Shown: positions 25,468-35,960, counted from the stretch's first letter. The stretch: 41,751 bases of DNA from an uncultured Oscillospiraceae bacterium (GCA_944387845.1 CALXGH010000008.1:1-41751); one strand, 5' to 3'. Numbers and translations are program-made. Notes: generated from the letters alone by a model not told the origin.

Positions 25468-27174
25468 ATGACTAAAGCATCAAAAAAAGCAATATCATTT
25501 GTTTTGTCTTTATTCTCATTATTTGGTGTTTTTGCGTTTTCGGCTGAGAACTCTTCCGCGGAGGCGCTTACACTTTCAGTGGATAATTATAAGATAGGAC
25601 TTTATTACGGCAGCTCGGCTCTGCCCGGGGCAAACCTTGAAAATGAGGTTGGCAGCGGCTATGAGTTCGGTTATTACGACTCAAGGAGAAACTTTGTGTC
25701 AATCGGCGCAAGCACAGATGAGAGAAAAATCTCCATGATAGCCGACTATAATATGTACTACAACTCATCTACGGGCAACTACGCCATACTTGGCTCCGGC
25801 AGCGCAGATGTTGTTGTGGGCTGCTTCCATATCCAGCTTGAGACGGCTTACAGTTCTTATTCTGAGGCACGGAGCAAGGCTGACACATTTACCTCGGTAA
25901 ATGCCTTCCCGAAATATGAGAACGGGTCATTTTATGTTTGCGCCGGCGCCTATACAAGCCGTGCTGAAGCCGAGGCTGCGGCAGAGACCCTCTCTCTCAA
26001 TCAGGGCTACTCCATATCTTCCGGTACATCTAACACTGTGGCGGTGGTTATAACAGGCACTGATGAGATAATTCTGGAATTTGACTGTGGAACGTCAAAG
26101 TATCTGGGCGTAAAGCCAAAGGGCACGAACACCCAGACCTGGTTTAAGAGCAACTGCTATTTCGGTATGTTTGAGTACCGCAGGGGCAGCAACGGAAACC
26201 TTACGGTTATAAATGTTGTTGACATTGAAAGCTATGTAAAATGCGTTATAACATACGAAATGAGCGCTTCATGGCCTCTTGAGGCCCTGAAAGCCCAGGC
26301 AATATGTGCAAGATCCTATCTTGTAACAAACCTTGCCTCAAGCAGCAAGCACAGCTCATACGGGTTTGATCTGTGTAACACTGCCGACTGTCAGGTTTAC
26401 AGAGGAACGGCAAGATGCACGTCAAATTCCAACAGAGCAGTAGACGAGACCAAGGGCATGTTCCTAACTTATAATGGAAGTATCTGTACTACATATTATT
26501 GTTCTTCCGACGGCGGTGCTACTGAAAACACCGAAAATGTCTGGTCAGCCACTATTGCATATCTCAAGGGCAAGGTTGACCCATACGAGACAGCCATTGC
26601 AGACAGCATACCTGGTTATTACTACACAAAGACATATACCGGCGCTGAACTGACTGAGCTTTTGCAGAGCAAGAATTATCCATGCTCCAACATCGTAAAC
26701 TGCGAGATAACGAAGCTTACAGACGTTGGAAATGTGTATACAGTTACATTTACAGACGACAGGGGAAAAACTTACTCATTTTCCAAGTCAAACGCCAAAG
26801 CTGTTTTCGGTCTCAGCTCACAGAGATTCACAATAACATCCGAAGGTGGCTCTGACGGAAAGATATATGTAGACGACTCATATATCGAGAGCTTTGATGA
26901 TGCCTACGCCATCGGCGATGGTGGATCAGATAAGATAGCTGACTCTGAAAATGTTTACGCCATCACCGACTCCGGAACTGAAAAAATCTCAGAGTCCGGC
27001 GTCTCCTCTGGAAACGGCGCTGATACTGTATACACCATATCCGGCAGCGGCAACGGCCATCATATCGGCATGAGCCAGTATGGCGCATATTCAATGGCAA
27101 AATATTACGACAAGACATATAAAGACATTCTTACCTTCTATTTCGAGGGTACAGAGATAACAACAATCAGCTAA
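25468..27174 (+). CDS. SpoIID/LytB-domain protein with SPOR-like region
   Basis: A 568-residue exported protein. The ATG at 25468 (GGAAAGGA upstream) starts a signal peptide, MTKASKKAISFVLSLF, ending near AFSAENSSAEA. A SPOR-like alpha/beta region covers about 120-190 (HIQLETAYSSYSEARSKAD, FYVCAGAYTSRAEAEAAAET). The SpoIID/LytB domain begins VVDIESYVKCVITYEMSASW with candidate catalytic E264, then ARSYLVTN and SSDGGATENTENVW, and ends GNGHHIGMSQYGAYSMAKYY. SpoIID proteins are lytic transglycosylases for engulfment. A low-complexity insert (about 475-515) contains two similar units (YAIGDGGSDKIADS, YAITDSGTEKISES). It is linked to queA, a common clostridial pairing. A vegetative LytB-like role is possible. 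Confidence 0.88.
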   Translation: MTKASKKAISFVLSLFSLFGVFAFSAENSSAEALTLSVDNYKIGLYYGSSALPGANLENEVGSGYEFGYYDSRRNFVSIGASTDERKISMIADYNMYYNSSTGNYAILGSGSADVVVGCFHIQLETAYSSYSEARSKADTFTSVNAFPKYENGSFYVCAGAYTSRAEAEAAAETLSLNQGYSISSGTSNTVAVVITGTDEIILEFDCGTSKYLGVKPKGTNTQTWFKSNCYFGMFEYRRGSNGNLTVINVVDIESYVKCVITYEMSASWPLEALKAQAICARSYLVTNLASSSKHSSYGFDLCNTADCQVYRGTARCTSNSNRAVDETKGMFLTYNGSICTTYYCSSDGGATENTENVWSATIAYLKGKVDPYETAIADSIPGYYYTKTYTGAELTELLQSKNYPCSNIVNCEITKLTDVGNVYTVTFTDDRGKTYSFSKSNAKAVFGLSSQRFTITSEGGSDGKIYVDDSYIESFDDAYAIGDGGSDKIADSENVYAITDSGTEKISESGVSSGNGADTVYTISGSGNGHHIGMSQYGAYSMAKYYDKTYKDILTFYFEGTEITTIS

Positions 27175-27195
27175 GGAACAAGGTGTATTTTATAA

Positions 27196-28221
27196 ATGCT
27201 GAGAAAAGATTTTTATTTTGACCTGCCTGAGGAGCTTATTGCCCAGACGCCAATAGAGCGAAGGGACTTCTCCCGGCTCATGGTACTGGATAAAAAGACA
27301 GGGGAAATTGAACATAGACATTTTTATGATATAGTGGACTATTTGGAGCCGGGGGACTGTCTTGTCCTCAACAACTCCCGTGTTTTACCGGCCCGGCTTT
27401 TTGGCACAAGGGTGCCAACCGGCGGCGCCGTTGAAGTTGTCCTTTTAAACGACAAAGGGGACGGTGTCTGGGAGTGCCTTACACGGCCCGGTAAAAAAAC
27501 AAAGACGGGAACGGAGCTGTCCTTTGGTGAAGGAGAGCTGACGGCTACGGTCATTGACCAGGTTGAGGGCGGAAACAGACTCTTGAAATTCCACTATGAG
27601 GGCATATTCCTTGAAGTATTGGAGCGGCTTGGAAAAATGCCTCTGCCGCCGTATATCCACGAGGAGCTTCAGGACTCCGAGCGTTATCAGACGGTATACT
27701 CCAAAGTAATCGGCTCTGCCGCGGCTCCAACTGCGGGACTGCATTTCACAAATGAGCTGCTTGAGAAGATAAAAGATAAGGGAGTAAATATCGTTTATAT
27801 CACCCTTCATGTTGGTCTCGGCACATTCAGGCCAGTAAAGGCGGACAATATAGAGGACCATGAAATGCACGCTGAGTACTGCGTCATCTCGCCGGAGGGG
27901 GCGGATATAATAAACAGGACGAAGGCAAGCGGCAAGAGAGTTATCGCAGTAGGCACTACATCATGCCGGACACTGGAATCCAGAGCGGAGGACAGCGGGC
28001 ATCTTGAGCCATACGCCGGCTGGACAAACGCCTTTATCTATCCCGGTTATAAGTTCAAATGCATCGACTGCCTTATAACAAATTTCCATCTGCCGGAGAG
28101 CACGCTCATAATGCTGGTTTCAGCCCTGGCAGGCAGGGAGAATATATTAAATGCCTACAACGTGGCAATTGAGAATAAATACAGGTTCTTTAGCTTCGGC
28201 GATGCCATGTTCATAAAATAA
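27196..28221 (+). CDS. queA: S-adenosylmethionine:tRNA ribosyltransferase-isomerase
   Basis: Transfers and isomerises the ribosyl part of S-adenosylmethionine onto preQ1-modified tRNA to make epoxyqueuosine. Length is 341 residues, normal for QueA. Family stretches are visible: [21 protein letters not shown] at the start, [23 protein letters not shown] (about 175-184), [11 protein letters not shown], and [16 protein letters not shown] near the end. It begins 22 bases after the SpoIID-like gene, with AAGG upstream, and is probably cotranscribed with it. tgt, which acts earlier in the same pathway, is found 11.8 kb downstream instead of next to it. Confidence 0.95.
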   Translation: MLRKDFYFDLPEELIAQTPIERRDFSRLMVLDKKTGEIEHRHFYDIVDYLEPGDCLVLNNSRVLPARLFGTRVPTGGAVEVVLLNDKGDGVWECLTRPGKKTKTGTELSFGEGELTATVIDQVEGGNRLLKFHYEGIFLEVLERLGKMPLPPYIHEELQDSERYQTVYSKVIGSAAAPTAGLHFTNELLEKIKDKGVNIVYITLHVGLGTFRPVKADNIEDHEMHAEYCVISPEGADIINRTKASGKRVIAVGTTSCRTLESRAEDSGHLEPYAGWTNAFIYPGYKFKCIDCLITNFHLPESTLIMLVSALAGRENILNAYNVAIENKYRFFSFGDAMFIK

Positions 28222-28227
28222 GGTTTG

Positions 28228-28272
28228 AAAGAGCCCGTAAAATCCATTTTCAGTGGATTTTACGGGCTCTTT
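28228..28272. terminator. Long bidirectional terminator after queA
   Basis: Perfect 19-bp stem (28228-28246 with 28254-28272) and a 7-base loop. AAAGAGCCCG at the base gives T runs on both strands. Serves queA and the convergent AI-2E-family gene. Confidence 0.92.
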
Positions 28273-28301
28273 GTTAATGTGTTTATTATACTTTCTTTTG
28301 C

Positions 28302-29465
28302 CTATTTGCCTATGTCTTTAGTGTCGCTTTCAAGAGCAAGCATTTGCTCCCTAGCCTGGGTAGCTTCACGGAGCAGAACATAGGCGGTAGAGGAAATGGG
28401 CACAGACAGGAGCATTCCTAGCGGGCCGGCGATACTGCCGCCGATTGTAACGGCAACAAGTATCCATATACCCGGCAGATTTACACGGCTGCCCATGACT
28501 TTTGGGTATATGATATTTCCCTCAAGCTGCTGAAGGACAAGAAGAAAAATAATGAAAATTACCGCTTTTACAGGCGCTATTGTAAAAATCATAAAAGCAC
28601 CCACTATGGCTCCGATCCAGGCGCCGACGATAGGGATAAAGGCGGTAACACCTACTAGCGCGCCAACCATGGGGGCATAGGGGAGACGGAGGATAAACAT
28701 ACCTACCATACATAAAAATCCAAGGATAACAGCTTCAAGTGTCTGTCCTGATACGAAATTTCTAAAGTTGGTGTTTGCCACAGAGGCGGCATGGATAAAC
28801 CAGGCGCCGAATTTTTTCGGAAACCAGGCGTTAATTAAGCGGATAGTCTGCTTTTTCAGCGTCTCCTTTCCAAACAGAACATAGACGGCGAAAATAAGCG
28901 AGATAAAGAAGCTAAATACACCGCCCACGATGGAGCCGATTGTGTTAAAGGCGGTGTCCATGATCGTTCCGCCCTGGTCTTTAAGCCATGTCTGAAGAGA
29001 GCTAATGATACCTTCCCAGTCAATGCTCAGAAGTGCTTTGCCGAATGGCAGCTCTGACAGAGCCTGCTGGTCCATGGCGGTAAGGTCCCCAATCAAATCG
29101 ATAATGCTCTGTGAAATAACCATCACGGCGTTTACAAGTTCCGGTATGACTAGCCATACGATACCGACTATAACAGCTAAAATGACCGCAAGGGAAATGA
29201 TGAAGGAAACAGGTCTTCTAAGTTTTTTAAGAGTTGGGTTTTCTGTCCTTGGCCAGAGACGCATCTCGAAAAAGCGCATGGGCACATTTAAAATCAGCGC
29301 GAAAAAGAATCCCAGTATAAGAGGAGACAGGAGGCCGGCCACCCAGGATACCGCCCCGGCCACCACATTCATATTTTTTACGCCAAGATAGATTAAAATG
29401 CAGACCGTCGCAGTCCCGATAAGCCATTTAGAAAGATTTTTCCCTTGTTCGGTGTTAGGACCCAT
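28302..29465 (-). CDS. AI-2E family (PerM-type) membrane transporter
   Basis: Polytopic membrane protein of 387 residues with about eight helices. Features of the UPF0118/AI-2E exporter family are seen: GLLSPLILGFFFALILNVPMRF near residues 42-64, an amphipathic middle region (about 140-185), and the C-terminal signature IPIVGAWIGAIVGAFM, QQLEGNIIYPKVMGSRVNLP and GPLGMLLSVPISSTAYVLLRE. Substrates in the family range from autoinducer-2 to Na+/H+ exchange, so none can be assigned. Ribosome site AAGGAGG. Single-gene unit. Confidence 0.88.
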   Translation of the reverse strand: MGPNTEQGKNLSKWLIGTATVCILIYLGVKNMNVVAGAVSWVAGLLSPLILGFFFALILNVPMRFFEMRLWPRTENPTLKKLRRPVSFIISLAVILAVIVGIVWLVIPELVNAVMVISQSIIDLIGDLTAMDQQALSELPFGKALLSIDWEGIISSLQTWLKDQGGTIMDTAFNTIGSIVGGVFSFFISLIFAVYVLFGKETLKKQTIRLINAWFPKKFGAWFIHAASVANTNFRNFVSGQTLEAVILGFLCMVGMFILRLPYAPMVGALVGVTAFIPIVGAWIGAIVGAFMIFTIAPVKAVIFIIFLLVLQQLEGNIIYPKVMGSRVNLPGIWILVAVTIGGSIAGPLGMLLSVPISSTAYVLLREATQAREQMLALESDTKDIGK

Positions 29466-29604
29466 ATTTCAAGCCTCCTTAAATTACATCCTGTTTTATC
29501 ACCGGGCTGTCCCGGTTTTGTAAATAAAGCCGAATATCAGATCACGGGCGACTATTTACCTATAGCTTTGCCCATGGCAATATGTGCGTCAGGAATATCG
29601 TAAG

Positions 29605-30281
29605 TTATACTTCTTTTTTGCGCTTTCTGTGTCCCCACAAAAAATAGACAATAATTGAACCGACGCTGATTATCACAGTCAGTCCCACGGATATCCAAAA
29701 CATTGGAGAAGAAGGATTTGCGATACTGGAGCCTATCAAAGTAGCTGTAATGATAGAGAGTATTGTGCCTGATAGACTGCCCCAGAAATAGGTCTGGAAG
29801 GGCATCCTTCTTGCGCCCATAAACATACTGATGGCGTCTTCTGGCAGACATGATACTGAACGCAGGATAAAGCAGAGGAAAAAATTGCTGCCCTGAGTAT
29901 TGTTTATTGTCTTTTCAAGCTTAGGGAATTTGCGGTTTATTCGATCTACAAGATCAGATCCGGAGATTCTTCCCACAATATAGGGCGAAGTTAGGGAGAT
30001 AGCCGTGCCAGTTATATTCACAATAAGTGCCAGAGGTGTTGAAAACATAAATCCTCCGGCTATATGCATGATAATAATCGGTATAAAAATTGTCAAACTC
30101 TTAACGGCATACAGTAAAAGCAGAAAAGCCACGGCTTTAAGAGTGTTTTCTGGAGCGTAAGAGACTATGCTGTTTGGATTAAATTCCGCGTCAGAGAGCA
30201 GATAGGCGCAGATAATTATAATACATACAGCAAAAGGAAGAAAGCGCAGAATGTGATATCTTTTTTCTCTTTATCTTTCAT
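29605..30281 (-). pseudogene. TVP38/TMEM64-family membrane protein, frameshifted
   Basis: From the ATG at 30281 the frame reads MKDKEKKDITF and stops 22 codons in. The frame one base off carries the rest without interruption: KRYHILRFLPFAVCIIIIC, then AFLLLLYAVKSLTIFIPIII and the VTT-domain stretch SNFFLCFILRSVSCLPEDAISMFMGARRM. Adding one A to the six-A run at 30266-30261 would give MKDKEKKRYHILRF and a continuous protein of about 225 residues. The family (DedA/VTT) comprises membrane proteins with roles in lipid scrambling and envelope homeostasis. The shift could be a sequencing error in a homopolymer, a real mutation, or phase variation. Confidence 0.8.
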
Positions 30282-30304
30282 TTTATCACCATAATTTGAT
30301 TTTA

Positions 30305-30337
30305 AAACAAGCCGCCGGATAAAAAGGCGGCTTGTTT
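30305..30337 (-). terminator. Intrinsic terminator of the Ca2+-ATPase gene
   Basis: Perfect 12-bp stem, AAACAAGCCGCC with GGCGGCTTGTTT, and a 9-base loop, 10 bases past the stop on the minus strand. Confidence 0.88.
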
Positions 30338-30346
30338 AATTGTAAA

Positions 30347-32962
30347 TCAGTGCTTGTGTTTAATAAGTCCGAAGGCCTTAGAAAGTTCCATAACAACAAG
30401 AGGTACGAAGATAAGACCTAAAGCAATGAAATAAAGGTGTATGGGCAGAAGAACAAGGCCAAAAGCGATCCTTAAAGGTGTGAAAAGGACAATAGCCACA
30501 AGAGCCACAGAGGCCAGTACAGCCAAGTTGAGAGTGCGGTTTGAGAAAGGCCCAATTTTAAAGAGTGAATGTTCAGAGCGCATATTAAAGGCCTGAACTA
30601 GCTGAGAAAGAGCAAGTATCATAAATGCCATAGTCTGGCCGCCGGCCAGAGTGCCTGTAACGCTCTGTCCAAGGTTAAAGCCTATAAGGGTAAGAGCTGC
30701 AAACATCATACCCTGAAGAACCACACGAATGCCAAGACCGTTTGCGAAGATGCCTTCGTCTTTTGGCTTCGGTTTGTGGTCCATAACATCGGCCTCAACA
30801 GATTCCATGCCCAGAGCGATAGCCGGCAGGGAATCGGTAACAAGGTTTATCCACAGAAGCTGCATGGACAGCAGAGGGGTTTTATGCCAGAGCAGCATGG
30901 CTGTAAACACAGTGATGACTTCGCCGATATTTGTGCCAAGCAAAAAGCCAACTACCTTTTTGATATTGGCATAAATGCCACGACCCTCACGGACAGCGTC
31001 AACAATGGTGGCAAAATTATCGTCTGTAAGCGTCATATCAGATGCGCCTTTGGCCACATCGGTGCCTGTTATACCCATGGCGCAGCCAATGTCGGCGGCT
31101 TTCAGAGCCGGTGCATCGTTTACGCCGTCGCCTGTCATGGATACGACCTGGCCTTTGCGCTGCCATGCTTTTACAATGCGTATTTTGTTTTCAGGAGATA
31201 CACGGGCGTAAACTGAAATGTTTTCAACCTGATTATCAAGCTCCCGATCGGTCATGGCGTCAAGCTGGGTACCGGTTATGGCCCTGTCGCCATCTTCCAT
31301 GATACCAAGTTCCTTGGCGATGGCGGAGGCGGTTACAACATGGTCGCCTGTTATCATGACAGGCTTGATACCTGCCTTGCGGCAGATTGCAACGGCCTGT
31401 TTCGCCTCTGGTCTCGGCGGGTCGATCATGCCAACGAGACCCATAAATGTAAGACCGTTTTCAAGCTCGTCGGAAGTGGGAGTTTCCGGAACAGCGTCGA
31501 TTTCCTTATAGGCCACAGCCAGGACTCTCAGGGCGTTTTCGCTCATGGATTCCACAATGGATTTTGCGGCCTTAAGATCGCCTTTAACACACAGCGGCTC
31601 CATAACATCAAAAGCGCCTTTTACGATAACTATATTTTTCCCGTCGATTTTGTTAATGGTGGTCATGAGTTTCCTATCTGAATCGAAGGGTATCTCGCCA
31701 AGGCGAGGATATTTTTCACTCAGTTCATCTTTAGGCATTCCGTTTTTATGTGCGGCCAGAACAATGGCGGTTTCCGTAGGGTCGCCGATATGGATTTCTT
31801 CATCGCCATCAAAGTTTACAGAGCCGTCGCAGCAGAGAGCGCCGTACATAAGAAGAGTGCGGATGTTTTCCGTATTATCACTGCTAATATCTTCAGTATC
31901 AGGGGCGCCGTCAAAATATGCCTTTGTAAGGGTCATGCGGTTTTGAGTGAGAGTACCGGTCTTATCGGAGCAGATAACTGATGCGCTGCCCAGAGTTTCA
32001 ACAGCCGGCAGCCTGCGTATAAGGGCGTTTTTCTTTACCATACGCTGAACGCCGATAGACAGGACAATGGTTACAATAGCGGGAAGGCCCTCTGGAATAG
32101 CCGATACTGCCAGAGATACAGAAGTCATGAATATCTCGAGGACTGGAATACCGCTTGTAAGGCCAACTACGAAGATGATGGCGCAGGCGGCAAGGGCCAT
32201 TATGCCAAGATACTTGCCAAGATTGGCCAGTTTCTGCTGCAAGGGAGTCTGGGTGTCTTCTTCGTTATCAAGAAGATTTGCAATTTTGCCCATCTCGGTA
32301 TCCATTCCGGTGGCGGTAACTACTGCGGTAGCAGTACCGTAGGTAATGCTGCAGCCGGAAAATACCATATTGCTTCTGTCTCCAAGAGGAGCGTTTTCAC
32401 TAACCTCTGCGTCAGCGTTCTTTTCAGATGGCACTGACTCGCCAGTCAGGGCCGATTCCTCACTTTTGAGACTTGCACTGCGAAGAAGTCTTCCGTCAGC
32501 AGGGACAAAGTCGCCAGCCTCCAGACGGATGATATCGCCGGGGACAAGACCTGCGGCGTCGATGATTTCCTCTTTGCCGCCTCGAATTACCCTTGCGTGG
32601 GGCGCTGACATATTTTTCAGCGCGTCAAGGGCTTTTTCCGCTTTGCCCTCCTGATATACGCCCATTATCGCGTTTAAAATGACGATGAGCAGTATAAGAG
32701 CAGGCTCAAACAATTCGCCCCAGTTTTTTTCAATACATACTACCGCGAAGGAAATGATGGCGGCGGCAATAAGTATCAGGATCATAACGTCCTTAAACTG
32801 GTCTAAAAATCGCTGTAGATTTGTTTTCTTTTTCTTTTCACGGAGTTTGTTTTCTCCGTATTTGTCCAGTCTAGCCCGAGCCTCGTCAGATGACAGACCA
32901 TAGCTCTGGTCAACATTTAGGTTTTTAAGGACGTCGCTTATCGAATCATTATGATATGACAA
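30347..32962 (-). CDS. Ca2+-type (P2) cation-translocating P-type ATPase
   Basis: Intact 871-residue P2-type ATPase related to SERCA/PMCA pumps and bacterial calcium ATPases, which export Ca2+ at the expense of ATP. TGES is at 173-176 (actuator), PEGLP at 290-294 in helix 4 (the calcium-site motif [13 protein letters not shown]), the phosphorylated Asp at D333 in [10 protein letters not shown], and later TGD and [12 protein letters not shown]. Ten membrane helices with a cation-ATPase N-terminal domain and a C-terminal four-helix block. No calmodulin-like tail. The start is TTG at 32962 with GGAGG upstream. It is a good internal contrast to the degenerate ATPase homologue at 18796. Confidence 0.93.
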   Translation of the reverse strand: MSYHNDSISDVLKNLNVDQSYGLSSDEARARLDKYGENKLREKKKKTNLQRFLDQFKDVMILILIAAAIISFAVVCIEKNWGELFEPALILLIVILNAIMGVYQEGKAEKALDALKNMSAPHARVIRGGKEEIIDAAGLVPGDIIRLEAGDFVPADGRLLRSASLKSEESALTGESVPSEKNADAEVSENAPLGDRSNMVFSGCSITYGTATAVVTATGMDTEMGKIANLLDNEEDTQTPLQQKLANLGKYLGIMALAACAIIFVVGLTSGIPVLEIFMTSVSLAVSAIPEGLPAIVTIVLSIGVQRMVKKNALIRRLPAVETLGSASVICSDKTGTLTQNRMTLTKAYFDGAPDTEDISSDNTENIRTLLMYGALCCDGSVNFDGDEEIHIGDPTETAIVLAAHKNGMPKDELSEKYPRLGEIPFDSDRKLMTTINKIDGKNIVIVKGAFDVMEPLCVKGDLKAAKSIVESMSENALRVLAVAYKEIDAVPETPTSDELENGLTFMGLVGMIDPPRPEAKQAVAICRKAGIKPVMITGDHVVTASAIAKELGIMEDGDRAITGTQLDAMTDRELDNQVENISVYARVSPENKIRIVKAWQRKGQVVSMTGDGVNDAPALKAADIGCAMGITGTDVAKGASDMTLTDDNFATIVDAVREGRGIYANIKKVVGFLLGTNIGEVITVFTAMLLWHKTPLLSMQLLWINLVTDSLPAIALGMESVEADVMDHKPKPKDEGIFANGLGIRVVLQGMMFAALTLIGFNLGQSVTGTLAGGQTMAFMILALSQLVQAFNMRSEHSLFKIGPFSNRTLNLAVLASVALVAIVLFTPLRIAFGLVLLPIHLYFIALGLIFVPLVVMELSKAFGLIKHKH

Positions 32963-33442
32963 TTTTTATCCTCCATTCTATGGTGTCGTTTATAATTATT
33001 TTCTAGATAGTATATGGGGTATTATTAAACTATCTGTCAACTATTTATCAACGGTAGATAAACAAATGCTGAGGAAGAGGTGAGTGTGAGCTAAAAAGCG
33101 CCATAATGAACGCTGAAAAGGTTGGGGACCTGGGTGATAATGTAAAATATTCTGGCGCATACTCCACAGATATGTAGGCTATTGAAAACAGAAAATCTTT
33201 GCAAAAGCCCAAGCCTTATGATGAAAGCTAAAAGCCAGATAAAGATAAGATCCGGGAGAAAAACCATCATAAAAATGACTGAGACATTTACTTAAAAAAG
33301 TATAATTCCCAGCAGAAATTTTGTCTATAGATGTTAGCATAAAAAGACGGAAAATTAATACTACGGATAGTTTTATCCCCAAATATCAAAATATTCCAGA
33401 AAATTACCTGAAAAATGGTTAAATGACAGGGAGTCAATTTAA
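32963..33442. other. Gene-free stretch upstream of the Ca2+-ATPase
   Basis: About 480 A+T-rich bases. Near 33035-33055 on the minus strand there are TTGATA and TTGACA boxes (GTTGATAAATAGTTGACAG) with T/A-rich -10 candidates, a plausible ATPase promoter. A 67-codon minus-strand frame at 33179-33382 has no ribosome site or recognisable family. I see nothing else. Confidence 0.45.
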
Positions 33443-33444
33443 AA

Positions 33445-33466
33445 GGCAGTCGATTTTTCGCCTGCC
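33445..33466 (-). terminator. Probable terminator of the antiporter pseudogene
   Basis: GGCAG/CTGCC with an inner CGA/TCG pair and a TTTT loop, one internal mismatch. On the minus strand TTTT follows. It lies just past the last stop of the antiporter remnant. Confidence 0.55.
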
Positions 33467-33477
33467 CTAAAGAGTAG

Positions 33478-34688
33478 TTATTGCGACTTTTTTATAAATA
33501 AATTGTTATGATGCCACCGACAATATACAATCTTTCCATTATGCTTCATATAAGAGTGATAAAATAGCTCTGTGTCGCCATACTGGCTGAAAGAGCCGGT
33601 GAGGGAAGAGATGGCAATGCCGGTAAGCACCAGAGAGACACCGGAATGGGGCGTTAAAGTAAAGCCTAAATATTTTCGTACTGTGGCCGGCGCCTTTGAT
33701 ATTCTGGCGCCAATAGCTGCGCCGCCAATTTTGCCTATTGCGCGAGACAAAATATAGATGGCTGTAAAAATTCCTGCGTCCAGGATAAGGTGGTAATCCA
33801 AAGGAGCGCCCAAATTTAGAATAATCAAAGTAAAACAGCCGCCGATGATGGGATTGCAGATTGTCATCAACCCATCAAGTTTTTCTTCCTCCGCCCGATT
33901 AGAAAAGACGGCAGAGTAGATCATACCGGTGAGCATAAAGTTTAAAATTGGGAAAGACATTAAATATGCGTTTGCTGCCATAGTAAGTCCGGCCGATACC
34001 AAAACGCCAAGAAACACAACAGCCGCATTTCTTTTTTTATTTTCACTGCTGCGGAGAATGGCAGATACGGGGATACCTACTGCCAATCCGATTAAAATAG
34101 GGAATAACACAACAAGCAAGACGAGGTAAGCCGGGATACTACCTCCCGCAGTCTGTTTAAGTACCACGCTCATCACACCCAGGAACACGGCGATAGCGGC
34201 CACATCATCCAGAACAGCAAGAGGGATAAGCGTATTTGTTACAGGCCGTCGGTGTGGTACTCCGTTACGATGGACAGAGCAGGTGCGGGGGCTGTGGCCA
34301 GGGCAATGCCCCCGAAGATAAGTCCCAAGAACACAGGCACCCCCGTCAGATAGAAGATGGTGCAAAACGCGGCGCTTACCACTGCGAAAGTTCCAAGCGA
34401 TTCTGTGAGAGCGATGACAAGTACCTGTTTTCCGTAACTTTTCATTCGTTTCCAGACCATTTCTGTACCCAGCATCAGACCCATTCCCCACTCCAATACC
34501 GAGATAAGACGTTTATATGAAGGAGCATCTAAAATGTCCTGGGTTAGCAGATTGAGCGCGTTAGGGCCAAGGGCCATACCTGCAATCAAGAAGCCGAGTA
34601 CTGCTGGCATTTTCATTTTGGACGCCAGTTTGCCAAATAAAAACCCAAGAGCCACTACTACCAGCAGCCGTAATATATTTAGTACCAT
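33478..34688 (-). pseudogene. Cation:proton antiporter (CPA-type), frameshifted
   Basis: The N-terminal part reads from 34688 (MVLNILRLLVVVALGFLFGK) to EYHTDGL then a stop. The C-terminal part continues in another frame as PVTNTLIPLAVLDDVAAIAV. Family members have an uninterrupted EYxTxGPVTxTLLPLVALDD, so one C is missing from the GGCC at 34247-34244 (minus strand). The rest (about 250 residues) is intact through TPHSGVSLVLTGIAISSLTG, but the end after YGDTELFYH departs from the family and another frame carries hydrophobic residues, suggesting a second lesion. Relatives exchange Na+ or K+ for H+. It is expected to be inactive unless recoded. Confidence 0.82.
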
Positions 34689-34714
34689 TTTTAATTATCT
34701 CTCCGTAAAAAATA

Positions 34715-35350
34715 CTATTTTATCCAATCCAAAAGTCTTTTTCCATCCTTGATGCCTTTTTGGTAAAGCCTTTGCAAGGCTGGGCGGTTTCGCTTCAGAG
34801 TATCTACTCCTGAGATATCATCGGGAGAAAGGATAACCATCTGTCCTTTTTTCTCATAATTTTTGGATAGCTGCACAGTCCGGTTATACCGCTCTGCCCG
34901 CATGCGGAACTGTTGGGCGGCAATGGGATACTTGCGCTGAATAAGCTTAGATAGCACCAGGTCTTTTCCGCTCTTTCTTGGAATATCAACAGGCTTAGTC
35001 AGGATCAGCGCAACCCGGTCGCACCCTTCCGCAAAGGCCTTCTCAATGGGGACCGGATCGCTTAGTGCCCCGTCGAAATAGGGAATTCCGTCAATTTCAT
35101 ATGGACGGTTCACTCCGGGAATACAGCTGGATGCCATGAGGATTTGATAATTGTCCTAGGACATGTCCTCCTTAGTGAAGTATTGGGCCTCTCCGGTATC
35201 GGCCCGGGTAGCCACCACAAACAGTCTAGCGGGGTTTTCCATTATTGCCTGGTAGTCCAAGGGAGATTCTCCATTTGAGTTACTCAGTGTCCCATAGACA
35301 TAGTCAAGGTCAATATACGAGCCGGTATGAAGCAGGTTCCCCGTGCTCAT
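34715..35350 (-). pseudogene. Patatin-like phospholipase, 5'-truncated with in-frame stop
   Basis: One reading frame carries patatin sequence on both sides of a TAG at 35158-35156: before it STGNLLHTGSYIDLDYVYGT and ARLFVVATRADTGEAQYFTK, after it DNYQILMASSCIPG and GIPYFDGALSDPVPIEKAF with the catalytic Asp of the DGA motif. A C-to-T change of CAG would give the stop. The first about 100 residues of a normal patatin, including the oxyanion GGG region and the GxSxG serine, are missing, because homology starts at about 35350 where aldo/keto reductase sequence begins on the other strand. The remnant cannot be an active lipase. Confidence 0.8.
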
Positions 35351-35930
35351 GTTCTCCTCAAATCCAAGCTACGACTACCAGAAGGGCGAGTACGCCAAGG
35401 GCTCAGTAGACGAGAGGGCGGATATATACAGGCGCTGTGAAACAGAGGGGATAGGAATATCTGTAATGAAGCCGTTTTCCGGCGGACAGCTGCTGGATCC
35501 GTCCCTGTCCCCGTTTGGAAAAGCGCTGACACATTATCAGTGCATGAAATACGCATTGGACAGACCTGGGGTTTTAACCGTGCTCCCTGGCATGAGTAGC
35601 GTTGATCAGGCGAAGCATCTTCTTGGCTATTTTGATGCATCTGATGAAGAAAAGGACTATTCTGTTATCGCTTCATTCAGCCCGGCTGAGGCTGTTGGCA
35701 AATGCATATACTGCAACCACTGCCAGCCATGTCCGGCAGGTATCGATATCGGGCTTGTGAACAAATACTATGATCTGGCAAGAAACGGAGACAGTATGGC
35801 TGCAGAGCACTACAGAGAGCTTCAAGTACACGGCCAGGCGTGCATAAAGTGCAATCACTGTAACAGCCGCTGCCCGTTCCATGTGGACCAGATGGCCCGT
35901 ATGGCTGAGATAGCCGATTATTTCGGATGA
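35343..35930 (+). pseudogene. Aldo/keto reductase with 4Fe-4S tail, 5'-truncated
   Basis: About 195 residues matching the C-terminal half of ferredoxin-containing aldo/keto reductases: VLMFSSNPSYDYQKG at the beginning, GIGISVMKPFSGGQLLD, LDRPGVLTVLPGMSS, then two cysteine clusters, CIYCNHCQPCPAG and CIKCNHCNSRCPF, for iron-sulfur centres. The N-terminal half of the TIM barrel with the catalytic Tyr and Lys is missing. Homology begins at about 35343, abutting the truncated patatin on the other strand. No ribosome site precedes the first possible start. A good terminator follows. Confidence 0.82.
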
Positions 35931-35960
35931 TTAAAAAGCATAAAATATAATGAAGACAAA

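Noticed and set aside
33179..33382. A 67-codon minus-strand frame upstream of the antiporter remnant
   Set aside because: No ribosome site or recognisable motif; the region is A+T-rich spacer.
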